The translations under genes were made by a program, and so were the position numbers. DNA of 64,000 bases from Pseudomonas wadenswilerensis. Lineage in GTDB: Bacteria > Pseudomonadota > Gammaproteobacteria > Pseudomonadales > Pseudomonadaceae. Under the pieces are notes generated by a model. That model worked only from the letters and a program-made list of their open reading frames with translations, made no database searches and had not been told where the DNA came from. The stretch is taken from NCBI RefSeq assembly GCF_900497695.1, contig NZ_UIDD01000010.1:310001-374000 (forward strand), written 5' to 3'. Positions 10,035 through 19,485 of this stretch are shown piece after piece. Position 1 is the stretch's first letter, and each line of letters opens with the position of its first letter.

Positions 10035-10400
10035 TCAGGCCTTGGCATTGAACAGCAGGCTGTTTACATCGCTCAGACTGTGAGCGATCTTCAACGCCTC
10101 TTCCGAAGGAAGTTGGCGGATCAGCTCTCCGGTCTCACTGGCGATGACTTTTACTACAATTCGGCCGGATTCTTCATCCGTGGAAAACTCAAGGTTACGT
10201 CGCGATGATGCAAGGAACTTCTCGATATCCTTGACCGCGCTCTTCACCTTCTCTGCTTCGGACAGCCCCTTGTCGGCAGTATCCTTGGCCGGCGTGATGG
10301 CTTCAACAGCCGCTACGGGCTTCGCCGCAGGGCGTTCGGTGGTCGCTTCGACCGGCTTCACCGTCGGGTACGACAGGTTCAGCTTGACGCTCATATCCAT
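10035..10400 (-). CDS. flaG: FlaG-family flagellar protein
   Basis: FlaG proteins are small flagellar proteins encoded between flagellin and cap genes and thought to affect filament length. The start at 10400 (MDMSVKLNLS) is preceded by GAGAGGTGG, giving 121 residues. An in-frame upstream extension would run through the fliC terminator and was rejected. The C-terminal half holds the FlaG core (LEFSTDEESGRIVVKVIASETGELIRQLP). The N-terminal half is a low-complexity Pro/Ala/Thr linker. No separate promoter is obvious, so it is probably read through from fliC. Confidence 0.9.
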   Translation of the reverse strand: MDMSVKLNLSYPTVKPVEATTERPAAKPVAAVEAITPAKDTADKGLSEAEKVKSAVKDIEKFLASSRRNLEFSTDEESGRIVVKVIASETGELIRQLPSEEALKIAHSLSDVNSLLFNAKA

Positions 10401-10418
10401 GTCACCACCTCTCAATGC

Positions 10419-10455
10419 AAAAGGCGGAGGAGCGCCATAGATGCACTCCCCCGCC
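10419..10455 (-). terminator. Intrinsic terminator of fliC
   Basis: On the minus strand GGCGGGGGAG (10446-10455) pairs with CTCCTCCGCC (10423-10432), with a single G-T wobble, followed by TTTT. It starts 16 bases beyond the flagellin stop codon. Partial read-through would feed flaG. Confidence 0.85.
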
Positions 10456-10471
10456 GACAACTACCAGGTGA

Positions 10472-11320
10472 TTAGCCCAGCAGCTTCAGTACCGCCGACG
10501 GCAGTTGGTTGGCCTGGGCCAGAACCGAAGTCGAAGCTTGTTGCAGGGTTTGCTGCTTGGTCATCTGAGCAGTTTCAGCGGCGAAGTCGGTATCCTGTAC
10601 GCGGCTACGAGCAGCTTCGGCGTTCTCGTTGATGTTTTGCAGGTTGTTGATGGTGCTGGTCATACGGTTTTGTACAGCACCCAGCGCAGCGCGGGAGTCA
10701 CCGATGGTGCCGATGGCCTTGTCGATTGCAACCATGGCAGCCGAGAAGTTGGTTTCGGCAGTGGCGCTGTCGCTACCGGCGATGGTGATGGCGCTGGTGA
10801 TACCCAGGTCGCTGGCCAGGAACTTGCCGCTCAGGTCGATCGTGATCTGGTTTTGGGAACCAGTGTTGGAACCAACCTGGAAGGTCATGACGCTAGCCGA
10901 ACCGTCCAGCAGGTTCTTGCCGTTCAGCTGGGTGGACTGGGCGATACGAGTCAGTTCCGCACCCAACTGCTTGAACTCGCCGTCCAGCGAGACACGGTTG
11001 GTCGAGTCGTTCGAGTCGTTTCGCGACTGTTGAGCCAGTTCACGCATACGCTGCAGGATGTTGACCTGCTCTTGCATCGCGCCTTCAGCGGTCTGGGCGA
11101 TCGAGATACCGTCGTTGGCGTTTTTGATTGCCATGGTCTGACCGCGGATTTGCGAGGTCATACGGGTAGCGATCTGCAGGCCGGCGGCGTCGTCTTTGGC
11201 GCTGTTGATTTTCAGGCCGGAGGACAGACGGCTCATCGAAGTGCTCAGAGCGTCGGAAGCGCGGTTCAGGTTCTTCTGAACGCCCAGGGAGGTAGTGTTG
11301 GTGTTAACGGTTAATGCCAT
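10472..11320 (-). CDS. fliC: Flagellin FliC
   Basis: This is the filament subunit, secreted by the flagellar type III system and capped by FliD. The 282-residue protein is the short flagellin type. Conserved D0/D1 ends (MALTVNTNTTSLGVQKNLNR at the start, SVLAQANQLPSAVLKLLG at the end) flank a reduced central domain (about 140-200). The flg22 segment recognised by plant FLS2 spans residues 30-51. Ser143, Ser164, Ser176, Ser183 and Ser193 sit where P. syringae flagellin of the same length is glycosylated. A FliA promoter and a strong terminator frame the gene. Confidence 0.98.
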   Translation of the reverse strand: MALTVNTNTTSLGVQKNLNRASDALSTSMSRLSSGLKINSAKDDAAGLQIATRMTSQIRGQTMAIKNANDGISIAQTAEGAMQEQVNILQRMRELAQQSRNDSNDSTNRVSLDGEFKQLGAELTRIAQSTQLNGKNLLDGSASVMTFQVGSNTGSQNQITIDLSGKFLASDLGITSAITIAGSDSATAETNFSAAMVAIDKAIGTIGDSRAALGAVQNRMTSTINNLQNINENAEAARSRVQDTDFAAETAQMTKQQTLQQASTSVLAQANQLPSAVLKLLG

Positions 11321-11400
11321 GACGAATTCCTCGTGTTTGGGATACTGCGGCTTCCGGCCCTGGCATCCGCCGGGTGTGGCCTAGAGAACCTTCGTAATAG

Positions 11401-11427
11401 TTATCGTCGTCTGGCGCGGTTGCTTTA
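11401..11427 (-). promoter_or_regulatory. Sigma28 (FliA) promoter of fliC
   Basis: The minus strand carries TAAAG (11423-11427), 14 bases, then GACGATAA (11401-11408). Spacing is exactly that of the FliA consensus and the -10 box differs at one base. The predicted leader is about 75 bases. Confidence 0.9.
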
Positions 11428-11521
11428 GGGCTTTTTAGAAATTTTTTAATGGCACCCTGCCACCCCAATGAAATCAAGGGTTTGACGCCAGAAAAACCAC
11501 TTTCACACCAACGGCAGGCAT

Positions 11522-11558
11522 AAAAAAAGCGCCACCGGTGCAACCGGCAGCGCTTTTT
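11522..11558 (-). terminator. Terminator between the ketosynthase gene and fliC
   Basis: A nested hairpin (GCGC and CCGGT arms around a GCA loop) has flanking A- and T-runs. On the minus strand it ends in TTTTTTT, 19 bases beyond the ketosynthase stop. It insulates fliC from the modification-island transcript. Confidence 0.85.
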
Positions 11559-11576
11559 AAACGGCAAGGCTCTATC

Positions 11577-12506
11577 TCAATCCTTGCGTTCGATGATCGC
11601 CGACCCCCAGGACAGGCCAACACCAAAACCACTGAGGGCGACGCGCTTGTGCTGAGAACCGAGCACGTGTTTTTCCAGCAGCAGCGGAATGCTCGACGAC
11701 ACGGTATTACCGGTCTCGACCATGTCCTTGACGAACTTGTCCGGATCATCCTCGAAGCGCCGGGCGACTGCATCGACAATCGCCGCACTGCCCTGATGGA
11801 TGCAGAACAGATCGATATCCGCCGGTGCCAATTGGCTTTCGCCCAACAGCTCGTGCAGGTGCGCCGGCACCTTGAGCAAGGCAAAGTTGAAGACCTGACG
11901 ACCGTTCATGAAGAACACCCCGTCACTGACCTTCAGGTGCGCAGCGCCGCCACCGTCGGTACCGAACTTGGCCTTGCCCAATTGCCAGTGGGCGCCCTCG
12001 CCCATCCAGGTGACGGTAGCGGCATCACCGAACAGCATGGTGGTGTTGCGATCTTCCGGGTCGACGATCTTCGAGTAGGGGTCAGCGGTGATCAGCAGGC
12101 CGTTTTTCAGCCCCGCCGCTTCCATGAAGCCTTTCATGGCATACAGGCCATAGACATAGCCCGAGCAGCCCAGGGAAATATCGAAGGCCGCCACATGGGT
12201 CGGCAGGCCCAGCTTGTCCTGGACGATGGCGGCAGTGTGCGGCAAACCTTCTTCGTCGCCGTTCTGGGTAACGACGATCAGGGCGTCGATGGACTCAGGC
12301 ACCAGGCTCGGATTGGCAGCGAACAGGGCCTTTACCGCCTCCACACACAGGTCGGAGGTTTCCTGGCCTGCATCCTTGCGCGGCAAAAAGGTCGAACCGA
12401 TCTTGCCGAGAATGAATTCCTGGTCCTTGGCGAATTTCGCACCCTGGGCGTAGTTGTCAACGCCCTCGACAGGTACGTAACTCGCGATGCTTTTGATGCC
12501 AATCAT
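11577..12506 (-). CDS. FabH-like beta-ketoacyl-ACP synthase III
   Basis: This is a thiolase-fold condensing enzyme of the KAS III family. The 309-residue form starting MIGIKSIASY keeps the full Cys-His-Asn triad: Cys114 (SLGCSGYVYG), His237 (FCIHQGS) and Asn267 (ETGNTVSSS). The family condenses an acyl-CoA with malonyl-ACP. The housekeeping fabH normally lies among fatty-acid genes. This copy lies between fliC and giant glycosyltransferase genes, as in the flagellin-glycosylation island of P. syringae, where an orf3 homologue was linked to fatty acids, AHLs and virulence. Its substrate here is unknown; making an acyl group for the flagellin glycan is an inference. Confidence 0.88.
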   Translation of the reverse strand: MIGIKSIASYVPVEGVDNYAQGAKFAKDQEFILGKIGSTFLPRKDAGQETSDLCVEAVKALFAANPSLVPESIDALIVVTQNGDEEGLPHTAAIVQDKLGLPTHVAAFDISLGCSGYVYGLYAMKGFMEAAGLKNGLLITADPYSKIVDPEDRNTTMLFGDAATVTWMGEGAHWQLGKAKFGTDGGGAAHLKVSDGVFFMNGRQVFNFALLKVPAHLHELLGESQLAPADIDLFCIHQGSAAIVDAVARRFEDDPDKFVKDMVETGNTVSSSIPLLLEKHVLGSQHKRVALSGFGVGLSWGSAIIERKD

Positions 12507-12614
12507 TGTGGCTTCCCGATAGATATGCGGATTTTCACGGGCACTGGAACCTGGTAACCAAGGGTTTGCGAGCCTGCGCACACCCCGCCCGCCAGTACCG
12601 CCCGACGACTCAAT

Positions 12615-12643
12615 AGATTAAAGATGCCCGTTTCGACTGCCAA
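12615..12643 (-). promoter_or_regulatory. Possible sigma70 promoter in the 328-base gap before the ketosynthase
   Basis: In the gap 12507-12834 the best promoter candidate on the minus strand is TTGGCA (12638-12643), 17 bases, TAATCT (12615-12620), about 100 bases before the ketosynthase start. The -10 box is weak. No convincing gene or terminator is visible in the rest of the gap. Confidence 0.3.
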
Positions 12644-12834
12644 GTCACTGTTGCACAAAGATTACCCACCACAAACGTCAGCCTTTGCTGTTTTGCGGGT
12701 ATCAGGGATGGGCATTATCGGCTGGCCGACGCTGCGCAGGGAAAACTCAGGAGGGGTCAGCACTCATCGAGTGCACCAGCCACCGCGCTCCCTATCGACT
12801 CGGGCAGCGCGGCGGACACAGGTTCAGGACAGGA

Positions 12835-15800
12835 TCAACCCGGTAGCCAGGCACTGCACCAACGCTGCTGATGCTCCTCGTCGAACATCCAGTACCGATG
12901 AACGGCATCCTTGAGTTCATCACCGCGGCGCTGGGTTGCTTCAATATTCGCCAGGTGCAGGCCGATTGCCTCGATCCAGTGCTCGTAACTGTTACTCACA
13001 CGTGCCACCGGCAAATTGTCCTGCCCCTGGCCGATGTCGCTACAAATCACTGGCACAGCACAGGCGCCAAACTCCAATTGGCGCTGATTGCCTTTGCAAA
13101 CGTTGAACAGACTCTGCTCCAGCGGCACCAGGGCAAGGTCCAGATTCAACCCCGCCAGCGTTTGCGGGTACTGCTGCACATCGACACCGTCATGGTACTC
13201 ATGGACATAGGGCTGCAAGCTGCTCGGGCAGTAACCGAAGAAGACCCACTCGACATCTGCAGCCAAGGCCTTGATCACAGGCGCGATAACGTTCAGATCA
13301 GTTGCTTGCTCGCTGTTTCCGACCCAACCCAGGCGAGGCCGGGCACCCGTGCGCCGCCGCCCCTGGACATCGCGCCAGGCTTCGATCGGCAAGCGCGTCT
13401 CAACCACTCGGATATCCGCGTGCAGGCCGGCAAAAGCCTTCGCCAACGCCGTTGTCGGCACCACCAGGCGGTCCACATACCCCAGAGCCCGCTGCAGGTT
13501 ATGGAAAATATCTTCGCCTATGCCCTTGCGCCTGGCGCTGCCCAGCGGCAGATCCGGCAGGTAGTCGCTCAGATCAAGAACCGTGAAGGCACGCGAGAAT
13601 GCCTGAATCCGCCGCATGGCCTCCAGACGAGGCTCGTCGAGCCCACCCTGGAACACCACCACGTCCGCGGCCAGCCGCTCCAGCTCAACCAGTTGCGCCA
13701 CCCCTGGCGACACCTGGCCATCGATGCAGCCAGCTGCCTTCAATGCATTGAAGGGACAAACCACCCGCGAATAACCCAGGTCGCCCTGATCAAGTGGATG
13801 AAGCGACAGTACCGGCACCTCACGCTGACCCTGCGGCGAATGCCACGTCGATTGCAGGCTGGCAACTTTGAAACCGCCAGCATGGGTCAGAGACAAATGT
13901 GGGTTGTAGGCTGGATCATGTCCTAGCACTGGTAACCAGCGGGCGTACAGGGCGTCTTCTTCCTCGACGCTGGCAGCAGCCAATGCTGGCCTATCGATCA
14001 ACAGTTGCGCATGAGGCGTCCAGACGTTGAGAAAACCTGCCTGACGTAGGCGCAAACACAGATCGACATCCATCCAGCGCGCAAGCTCAGGCGCCTCGTC
14101 AAACCCACCCACCTCAACAAACAGGTCGCGGCGCAACATCAGACATTCGCCACTCAGCGCCGAATAGTCCTGGTCGACCATGAGCCGTTGCATGTAACCG
14201 GTATCGCTATGGGAGTACCCGGTAAAAGCCCGCCCCACCGGCCCACGCAAGCCCAGCACCAGGCCGGCGTGATGAATCTTGCCGTTCATCGTCAGCAGTT
14301 TGCCGCCCACGGCCGCGACTTCCGGACGCTGGGCGTGATTGAGCAACTGCTGCAACCAACCCTGGGCAATCGGCGCCGCCGCCGCATCCAGCCACAGTAG
14401 GTATTCGCCGCGCGCCAGCCGGCCTGCCTCATTGCGCAATAGCGCCGCAGACTGGCCTGGGGCAAAAGGCAGCACGCGCAACTGATCGCCGCCAATTTGC
14501 TCGATTCCCTGCAGCCATTGCCGCAGTTGCGGGTCGTCACTGCCCGCATTCAGCAGCAAGACCTCATAGGCGGGATAATCGGTGTATTGCAACAGCGCTT
14601 CGATACTGCGCTGGAACTGTTCCATGACACCGTCGAGCAGGATCACAATACTCACCATAGGCTGGCCAGCATGCCCATAGTCCAGCTGATAGTGGCCAGG
14701 AAGGTACGTATTGACTTGCGCCTGGCCGTAACCTCGGGCCTGGAGATGGCGGTTGATCACCTCGCGCTCACTGACAGAGTCGGCGAAGCACAAGGCTTCA
14801 CAGACCAACAGCGGCTCACTGATATGCTCGATACCACTCAAGCCTCGTTGCTCGATCAGGCGCAGTTGGTATTCCAGTTCGAACGCTTCGCCACAACCGG
14901 TATCGAAGCCACCCTGCGCCAGAAACCCATTGCGCTGGAACAGCCAATGCGACGATACGCTGGCCGGCAGACTTAACAACAGGTCAAGGTTGAGGTCAGG
15001 TCGAAGCGAAATGCCAAGCGTCCCGTTACCCATGCGCATGGCTTCATCGGCATAGAAAGCAAGGCGGTCATCCGTCGCATTGGCAAGCGCCTGGGCCACC
15101 AGCAAAAAGCCGCCCGGAGTGAACTCGACACCCGCCTCGACCACCATGAACCAGTCAAAGGCACTGTCGGCCACCACCTGGTTGATGACAGCGCTGCGCT
15201 GTTCTGCCTGGCAAGGCAGATGGCGCACCGAAAGGCCCGGCACACCTGCCACAGACGCCGCGTCGCCGAGGGTCACCACCTGCAGGTTTGGATACAAGCA
15301 ACGAGCTGGCGCGAGGCTCTCAAGGGTGCGCGTCAACGCCTGTTCAGCGTCTCCATTATCCAGGACCAGCACGCCCAGCCTCGGCGAGTGACCGTTTGCC
15401 AGGCGCGTCATCAACGCCGCGCGTTGCTGCTCATCCGGGCAGCGCTGCTCCAGCCAGACCTGCATGCCTTGCCTGTCGGCCAACGCCTGGCGCACCGCTG
15501 CGGCCTGGGTTTTTTCAATGAACACATCAAGTTGCTGCCAAAACTGCGCGGTTACAGCGGCATAACGCTGCAAGGCCCCCTTCACGCCAGCGCGAGCAAC
15601 CGCCAGGGCATCGACCTGGTCAGACACGGCACAACCTTCCTTGCCGAAGAAGATCCCGTCGAGGAAGGTCTGGTCGATTCCGTACCCGGCCATAAAGATT
15701 ACCGGGCACCCACACAGGACGGCAATGGAGCACGTCATCGACCACTCATAGCTGTAGAGCACCTCGGCACTGCGCAGAACCTCGGCCAACTCCCTCAGCG

Positions 15801-16419
15801 ACAGCGGATTGGCCACACTTAGCAGGCGAATGCCCTCCGGCAGCGACGAATAGTCCACCTGATCCAGGGGATGGCGATTCTGATAGAGGTAATGCCCCTT
15901 TCGCTGCACGGTTTCATCAGGCGCACTGAACAGCGAGATGTCGATGATAGGAAAGCACAGCAGGTCGGTGACGCCGGCGCTCTTCTCAGCCGCAATCCGG
16001 GCGTCATAAAAGAACAGCAGGTCGCCCGGCTCTTCATCCATCATCCTGCCGGTCAAAAAACCTTCAACGTTCAGCACATAGCGTGCAACCACTTTGCCGT
16101 TGAGGGGGTTGCCGCTGGTCACTTCAGGGTAAACAATGATCGGCACTTTGCCGCTGGCGATATGACCTTCGGCGGTGGCCTGGTCGAGCAGCGGCGTTTT
16201 CAAATCGGGGTTAACGACTTTACCCCCAACGATGTACGCGTCCTGCCCGTTCTGATTCAAGACGTGACACAAATAGTGAAGAACGCAAACGCCTGAAGAC
16301 GTCTCCCGGTAATCCGGCGCCGAAATGTAATAGGGATGCGCCGGCTTGGCATACATCAGTTGCAAACGGGACAGCGCTTGCTCAAGCCTAAACTGATCGA
16401 CTCCCAGGGTATTCGACAT
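12835..16419 (-). CDS. Giant multidomain glycosyltransferase (flagellin-modification island, gene 3)
   Basis: The predicted cytoplasmic protein has 1194 residues from MSNTLGVDQF. Residues about 1-330 form a GT-B-like module (SSGVCVLHYLCHVLNQNG; YSYEWSMTCSIAVLCGCPVI). Two GT-A/GT2-like modules follow (about 345-580, and 585-815 with NPDxx-type core PMVSIVILLDG and MDVDLCLRLRQAGF). A C-terminal GT-B module spans about 885-1194 (RLGWVGNSEQATDL; LVPLEQSLFNVCKGNQRQLE). From about residue 340 onward it is collinear with the product of 19486-23052. Location between flgL and fliC matches the fgt genes of P. syringae, so flagellin glycosylation is the likely role. It follows a terminator and may have its own promoter. 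Confidence 0.85.
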   Translation of the reverse strand: MSNTLGVDQFRLEQALSRLQLMYAKPAHPYYISAPDYRETSSGVCVLHYLCHVLNQNGQDAYIVGGKVVNPDLKTPLLDQATAEGHIASGKVPIIVYPEVTSGNPLNGKVVARYVLNVEGFLTGRMMDEEPGDLLFFYDARIAAEKSAGVTDLLCFPIIDISLFSAPDETVQRKGHYLYQNRHPLDQVDYSSLPEGIRLLSVANPLSLRELAEVLRSAEVLYSYEWSMTCSIAVLCGCPVIFMAGYGIDQTFLDGIFFGKEGCAVSDQVDALAVARAGVKGALQRYAAVTAQFWQQLDVFIEKTQAAAVRQALADRQGMQVWLEQRCPDEQQRAALMTRLANGHSPRLGVLVLDNGDAEQALTRTLESLAPARCLYPNLQVVTLGDAASVAGVPGLSVRHLPCQAEQRSAVINQVVADSAFDWFMVVEAGVEFTPGGFLLVAQALANATDDRLAFYADEAMRMGNGTLGISLRPDLNLDLLLSLPASVSSHWLFQRNGFLAQGGFDTGCGEAFELEYQLRLIEQRGLSGIEHISEPLLVCEALCFADSVSEREVINRHLQARGYGQAQVNTYLPGHYQLDYGHAGQPMVSIVILLDGVMEQFQRSIEALLQYTDYPAYEVLLLNAGSDDPQLRQWLQGIEQIGGDQLRVLPFAPGQSAALLRNEAGRLARGEYLLWLDAAAAPIAQGWLQQLLNHAQRPEVAAVGGKLLTMNGKIHHAGLVLGLRGPVGRAFTGYSHSDTGYMQRLMVDQDYSALSGECLMLRRDLFVEVGGFDEAPELARWMDVDLCLRLRQAGFLNVWTPHAQLLIDRPALAAASVEEEDALYARWLPVLGHDPAYNPHLSLTHAGGFKVASLQSTWHSPQGQREVPVLSLHPLDQGDLGYSRVVCPFNALKAAGCIDGQVSPGVAQLVELERLAADVVVFQGGLDEPRLEAMRRIQAFSRAFTVLDLSDYLPDLPLGSARRKGIGEDIFHNLQRALGYVDRLVVPTTALAKAFAGLHADIRVVETRLPIEAWRDVQGRRRTGARPRLGWVGNSEQATDLNVIAPVIKALAADVEWVFFGYCPSSLQPYVHEYHDGVDVQQYPQTLAGLNLDLALVPLEQSLFNVCKGNQRQLEFGACAVPVICSDIGQGQDNLPVARVSNSYEHWIEAIGLHLANIEATQRRGDELKDAVHRYWMFDEEHQQRWCSAWLPG

Positions 16420-16580
16420 CTTCCAACTCCAGTATTCATTAGAAACCCGACAGCCCAGAGCACGTTGAGCGGGCAACGGCGACGACCACCACGGCGAACT
16501 GTCAATAATCTGCCATCGCCGCCCTGTCGCGGCCTGCGCGCAAGGCTGCAGACACAGGGGTTTGGCCAATTGGCAGGCAT

Positions 16581-16610
16581 AAAAAAGCCGGGCATTGCGC
16601 CCGGCTTTGC
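16581..16610 (-). terminator. Intrinsic terminator after the middle glycosyltransferase gene
   Basis: GCCGGGC (16587-16593) and GCCCGGC (16599-16605) flank a 5-base loop, with six A bases on the left and TTT on the right. On the minus strand the hairpin ends in TTTTTTATG. It separates two glycosyltransferase genes that would otherwise look co-transcribed. Confidence 0.85.
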
Positions 16611-16631
16611 ATTTTTCGCGCCAGTGACCCG

Positions 16632-19427
16632 TTAAGGCAACCACTCCAGCACAGCCTTGCCACCGACATTCGCCGCACGCGAAACGTCCACGCCATGCTG
16701 GGTATCGACAACGACACGGGTGCAGAACGCCGCTGGCCAGCGCTGAACCAGCTCCAGGCACTGTTCCCGCGCAGGCAATGGCACTTCGATGTTGAGCACT
16801 TGCGCCTGCGGTACGCAGATCGACAGCAAACCGGCTTGCGCAGCCTTCAGGCACAGGTCGACATCAGTACCGCCAGCGAGCTGCTCATCCAGTCCGGCAC
16901 ACTGCTCGAACAGGGCCTTGCCCACCATCAGGCAGTCAGCCGACACCGCCTGGCTACCTTTTACCGCTTCCAGCCCGGGCAACGTCACTTGCAAACGCGA
17001 AGCGCCCTGCCGGGCATTGCGTACCAGGCCGCTGCCCAGCAACTCGTAACCGGCATGACTGATGACGCCATCACGATCGAACATCTGGCAACCGACCACC
17101 CCCACTTCAGGGCGCTGAGCCTGGTTGAGCAAGGACTCGATCCAGGCTGGCGACACCACCTCGCTGCGGCTGGACATCAACACCAGGTACTGCCCCTGGG
17201 CCTGGGCGGCTGCCTGGTTGACCATCTGCGCCCGCACCGACGACTCACAGGCAAACAAGCGCACCCGCGATCCCAGCCCCTGGACAATGGCGAGGCCTGC
17301 GGCCACTGCCTCGGCATTGGCTGCCTCGCAGGTGACGATGACTTCGTAGCGGGCATAGCGAGTACGCTGAACCACGCTCGCCAGGCTGGCCTTGAGCTGC
17401 TCGAGATCGGAATCGGCGACCAGCACAATGCTCACTTGCGGTGTCTGTGGATGACGGAAATCAACCTGGAACGTACCGTCGGCACTTTCGTTGACCTGAC
17501 CACGGTAACCCAGCACGTTCAAATGACGCTTGAGGGTGGTCAGGGCATCCGCAGCCATCGACTCCGACGCTTGCTGGCCGATCACCAGGTACTCGTCCAG
17601 GTGGGCCATGCCGCTGATACCCTTGGCTTCGACCAGGCGCAGGAGCAGATCGAATTCCAGCGCTTGCGCACAATCTTCACTGTAGCCGCCCAGGTCGACG
17701 ATGGCCTGGCGACGCACCAGCCAATGCTGCGCCATCAGGTCAGGCCGGCTGCGCAGCAAATCCAGGTCGCAACCAGGACGTACGACACTGAGCAGGCGCC
17801 CGTCGCTGTCACGCTGGACTTCGTTGGCACAGATCGCATCGCACCCCTGGGCGCCGGGCAGCTCTACCTGCAGGCGCAGCAGGCCACCGTTAGCCAGCAC
17901 GTCACCTGCCTGCAACATCAGCAGCCATTCACTCGAAAGCTGGCGCACCACCTGATTCAGGTGCGCGACCATGTTGGCCGGGGTGACCTTGATGAAGTGC
18001 AGGGCATCCCTGGCCGTGGTGATGGCCGGCAATTCGCCGGCCTTGAGCACGACAACCTTGAAGTTGCGCAAACCGCTGGCGACCAGGCTGTCGAAGGTAT
18101 CCTGCAAACCTGCGTTATCGTCCTCCAGATCGATCACCACAAAGGCCATCTGCGGCGCCGGATTTTTACCCAGGTGGGCAAAAATTCGCTCGCGGGCGGC
18201 GCTGTCCGGGCTGGCGTCGGCGATTGCCGCAAGCACCTTGCCCGAAGGCGTGCTCGCCAGTTGCGCCTGGACACCCGTAACCGGCAGCAACTCGAGCTGC
18301 TCCAGCCAGATACCGAGGTCGTGGCGCAGCCCCTGATCCTGCTCACCGAGGCCTGCCAGCAGGAGCTGGCATACTTGCGGGTTGAACACACCCAGTGCAA
18401 ATGCCTGCCAGTAGCGGGCCATGAGGCTCTCGGCGGTATCGTTGGGATGTTCGGCAAGCAATGCCTGTTGCCGTACCCAGGTCCCCTCCAGAGCATGGCT
18501 GTGGAGCTGGCCGGCGGGCCAGGCATGGACCATGAACTCGGCCGAACGCAGTTGACCGAACACGGTGCCGTTGTAGTAGGGCATTTCGACGAACTGGGTT
18601 GGCTCGAACGTCAGCTTCGGTTCGGACGACAGGCTGTCCCAGCGCGAAGTGAACAGCAATGGCGCCTCGCAACGCGAGTGGGTATTGCGCACGAAGGCAT
18701 TGAGGACTTCGAACCCCTTGGCGTTGGCAAATACTGCTGCCTGCTCGCTGTCCCAGTGCTGGAGCTGGCGCACAGCCTGGCTCAGCAGTTCTTCGCAGGC
18801 CTGCGCGCAGAGGGTCCAGGGACGGTACTCGACCATTGCGCTGGTGTGCGCCAGCAGACGGGAAGCACCCTGGGCCAGCAGCCCGTAGGAAACCGCCACG
18901 CACCAGCTATCGAACGACAAGTCCGCTGGCACACTGCGCACCGCGGCTTTCAATACCTCGGTGCGCACCACGGCCCGCCACGCCTGCAGACCGTACTCGG
19001 CGTGCACGCCAATACGCCCCAGGGCGCTGCTGGCATGCAACTGCGCCTTTGGCGCGGAACCGATCCTGTAGTAAGTCACCTCGCCATTACCGGGCTGGTA
19101 ACCCAGCGAGTAACCTTGCGCCATCAGGTAGTCTGCGTCGTCCCGCAAGGCTTGCACCGTTGCGGCGATGCCATCGGTCAGGAGGAAATCACACTCCAGG
19201 GTCAGCACCGCAAACGTGGTATCGACCTGCTCCAGGGTCTGCAGCACCTGCTCGGACCAGTCACCGACCGACGTTTGCGACGCCGGCGCTGCGAGTGTCT
19301 GCAGGTGTGCAAAGCGCGCCTGGTAATAGTGAGCGGCGCGCCCTGAATAGCCAGGCTCGTCCTGACCCAGCAAGACGACGGTGACGTCATCCAGCAGCGC
19401 CGCACAACCGATTGCTTGTTCGCCCAT
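16632..19427 (-). CDS. Large multidomain glycosyltransferase (flagellin-modification island, gene 2)
   Basis: The start MGEQAIGCAA at 19427 is preferred because AGGTG precedes it by 4 bases, giving 931 residues. An in-frame ATG at 19457 would add 10 residues but lacks a ribosome site. Residues about 15-330 resemble the TIGR00180-type glycosyltransferase domain (VTVVLLGQDEPGYSGRAAHY). They are followed by two GT2-like modules (about 427-650, and 662-900 with VSIVLVADSD and TDVDLCLKAAQAGL). It shares the tandem GT2 pair with its two neighbours but lacks their C-terminal GT-B module. Flagellin glycosylation is inferred from location. Confidence 0.8.
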   Translation of the reverse strand: MGEQAIGCAALLDDVTVVLLGQDEPGYSGRAAHYYQARFAHLQTLAAPASQTSVGDWSEQVLQTLEQVDTTFAVLTLECDFLLTDGIAATVQALRDDADYLMAQGYSLGYQPGNGEVTYYRIGSAPKAQLHASSALGRIGVHAEYGLQAWRAVVRTEVLKAAVRSVPADLSFDSWCVAVSYGLLAQGASRLLAHTSAMVEYRPWTLCAQACEELLSQAVRQLQHWDSEQAAVFANAKGFEVLNAFVRNTHSRCEAPLLFTSRWDSLSSEPKLTFEPTQFVEMPYYNGTVFGQLRSAEFMVHAWPAGQLHSHALEGTWVRQQALLAEHPNDTAESLMARYWQAFALGVFNPQVCQLLLAGLGEQDQGLRHDLGIWLEQLELLPVTGVQAQLASTPSGKVLAAIADASPDSAARERIFAHLGKNPAPQMAFVVIDLEDDNAGLQDTFDSLVASGLRNFKVVVLKAGELPAITTARDALHFIKVTPANMVAHLNQVVRQLSSEWLLMLQAGDVLANGGLLRLQVELPGAQGCDAICANEVQRDSDGRLLSVVRPGCDLDLLRSRPDLMAQHWLVRRQAIVDLGGYSEDCAQALEFDLLLRLVEAKGISGMAHLDEYLVIGQQASESMAADALTTLKRHLNVLGYRGQVNESADGTFQVDFRHPQTPQVSIVLVADSDLEQLKASLASVVQRTRYARYEVIVTCEAANAEAVAAGLAIVQGLGSRVRLFACESSVRAQMVNQAAAQAQGQYLVLMSSRSEVVSPAWIESLLNQAQRPEVGVVGCQMFDRDGVISHAGYELLGSGLVRNARQGASRLQVTLPGLEAVKGSQAVSADCLMVGKALFEQCAGLDEQLAGGTDVDLCLKAAQAGLLSICVPQAQVLNIEVPLPAREQCLELVQRWPAAFCTRVVVDTQHGVDVSRAANVGGKAVLEWLP

Positions 19428-19485
19428 AGTGCACCTAGTTCTCATGTTTTCTGTCATGGCCAGGCAAAAATGCCGGCCACTGTTG

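Noticed and set aside
12700..12740. Apparent FliA -10 box (TTATCGGC on the plus strand) in the gap before the ketosynthase
   Set aside because: The -35 position at the correct spacing reads CAGGG and does not match TAAAG on the minus strand.
12624..12914. Plus-strand frame of 96 codons in the gap before the ketosynthase
   Set aside because: It has no recognisable family, an Arg/Thr/Ser-rich composition, and its end runs antisense into the glycosyltransferase gene.
16695..19346. Long plus-strand frame opposite the middle glycosyltransferase gene
   Set aside because: It has low complexity, is rich in His/Gln/Arg and mirrors the codon structure of the real gene. There is no ribosome site or domain.
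19440..19485. Short hairpin between two glycosyltransferase genes (GGCCGGCA/TGCCTGGCC)
   Set aside because: It has a bulged short stem with the T bases in the loop rather than after the stem, so it is not a credible terminator.
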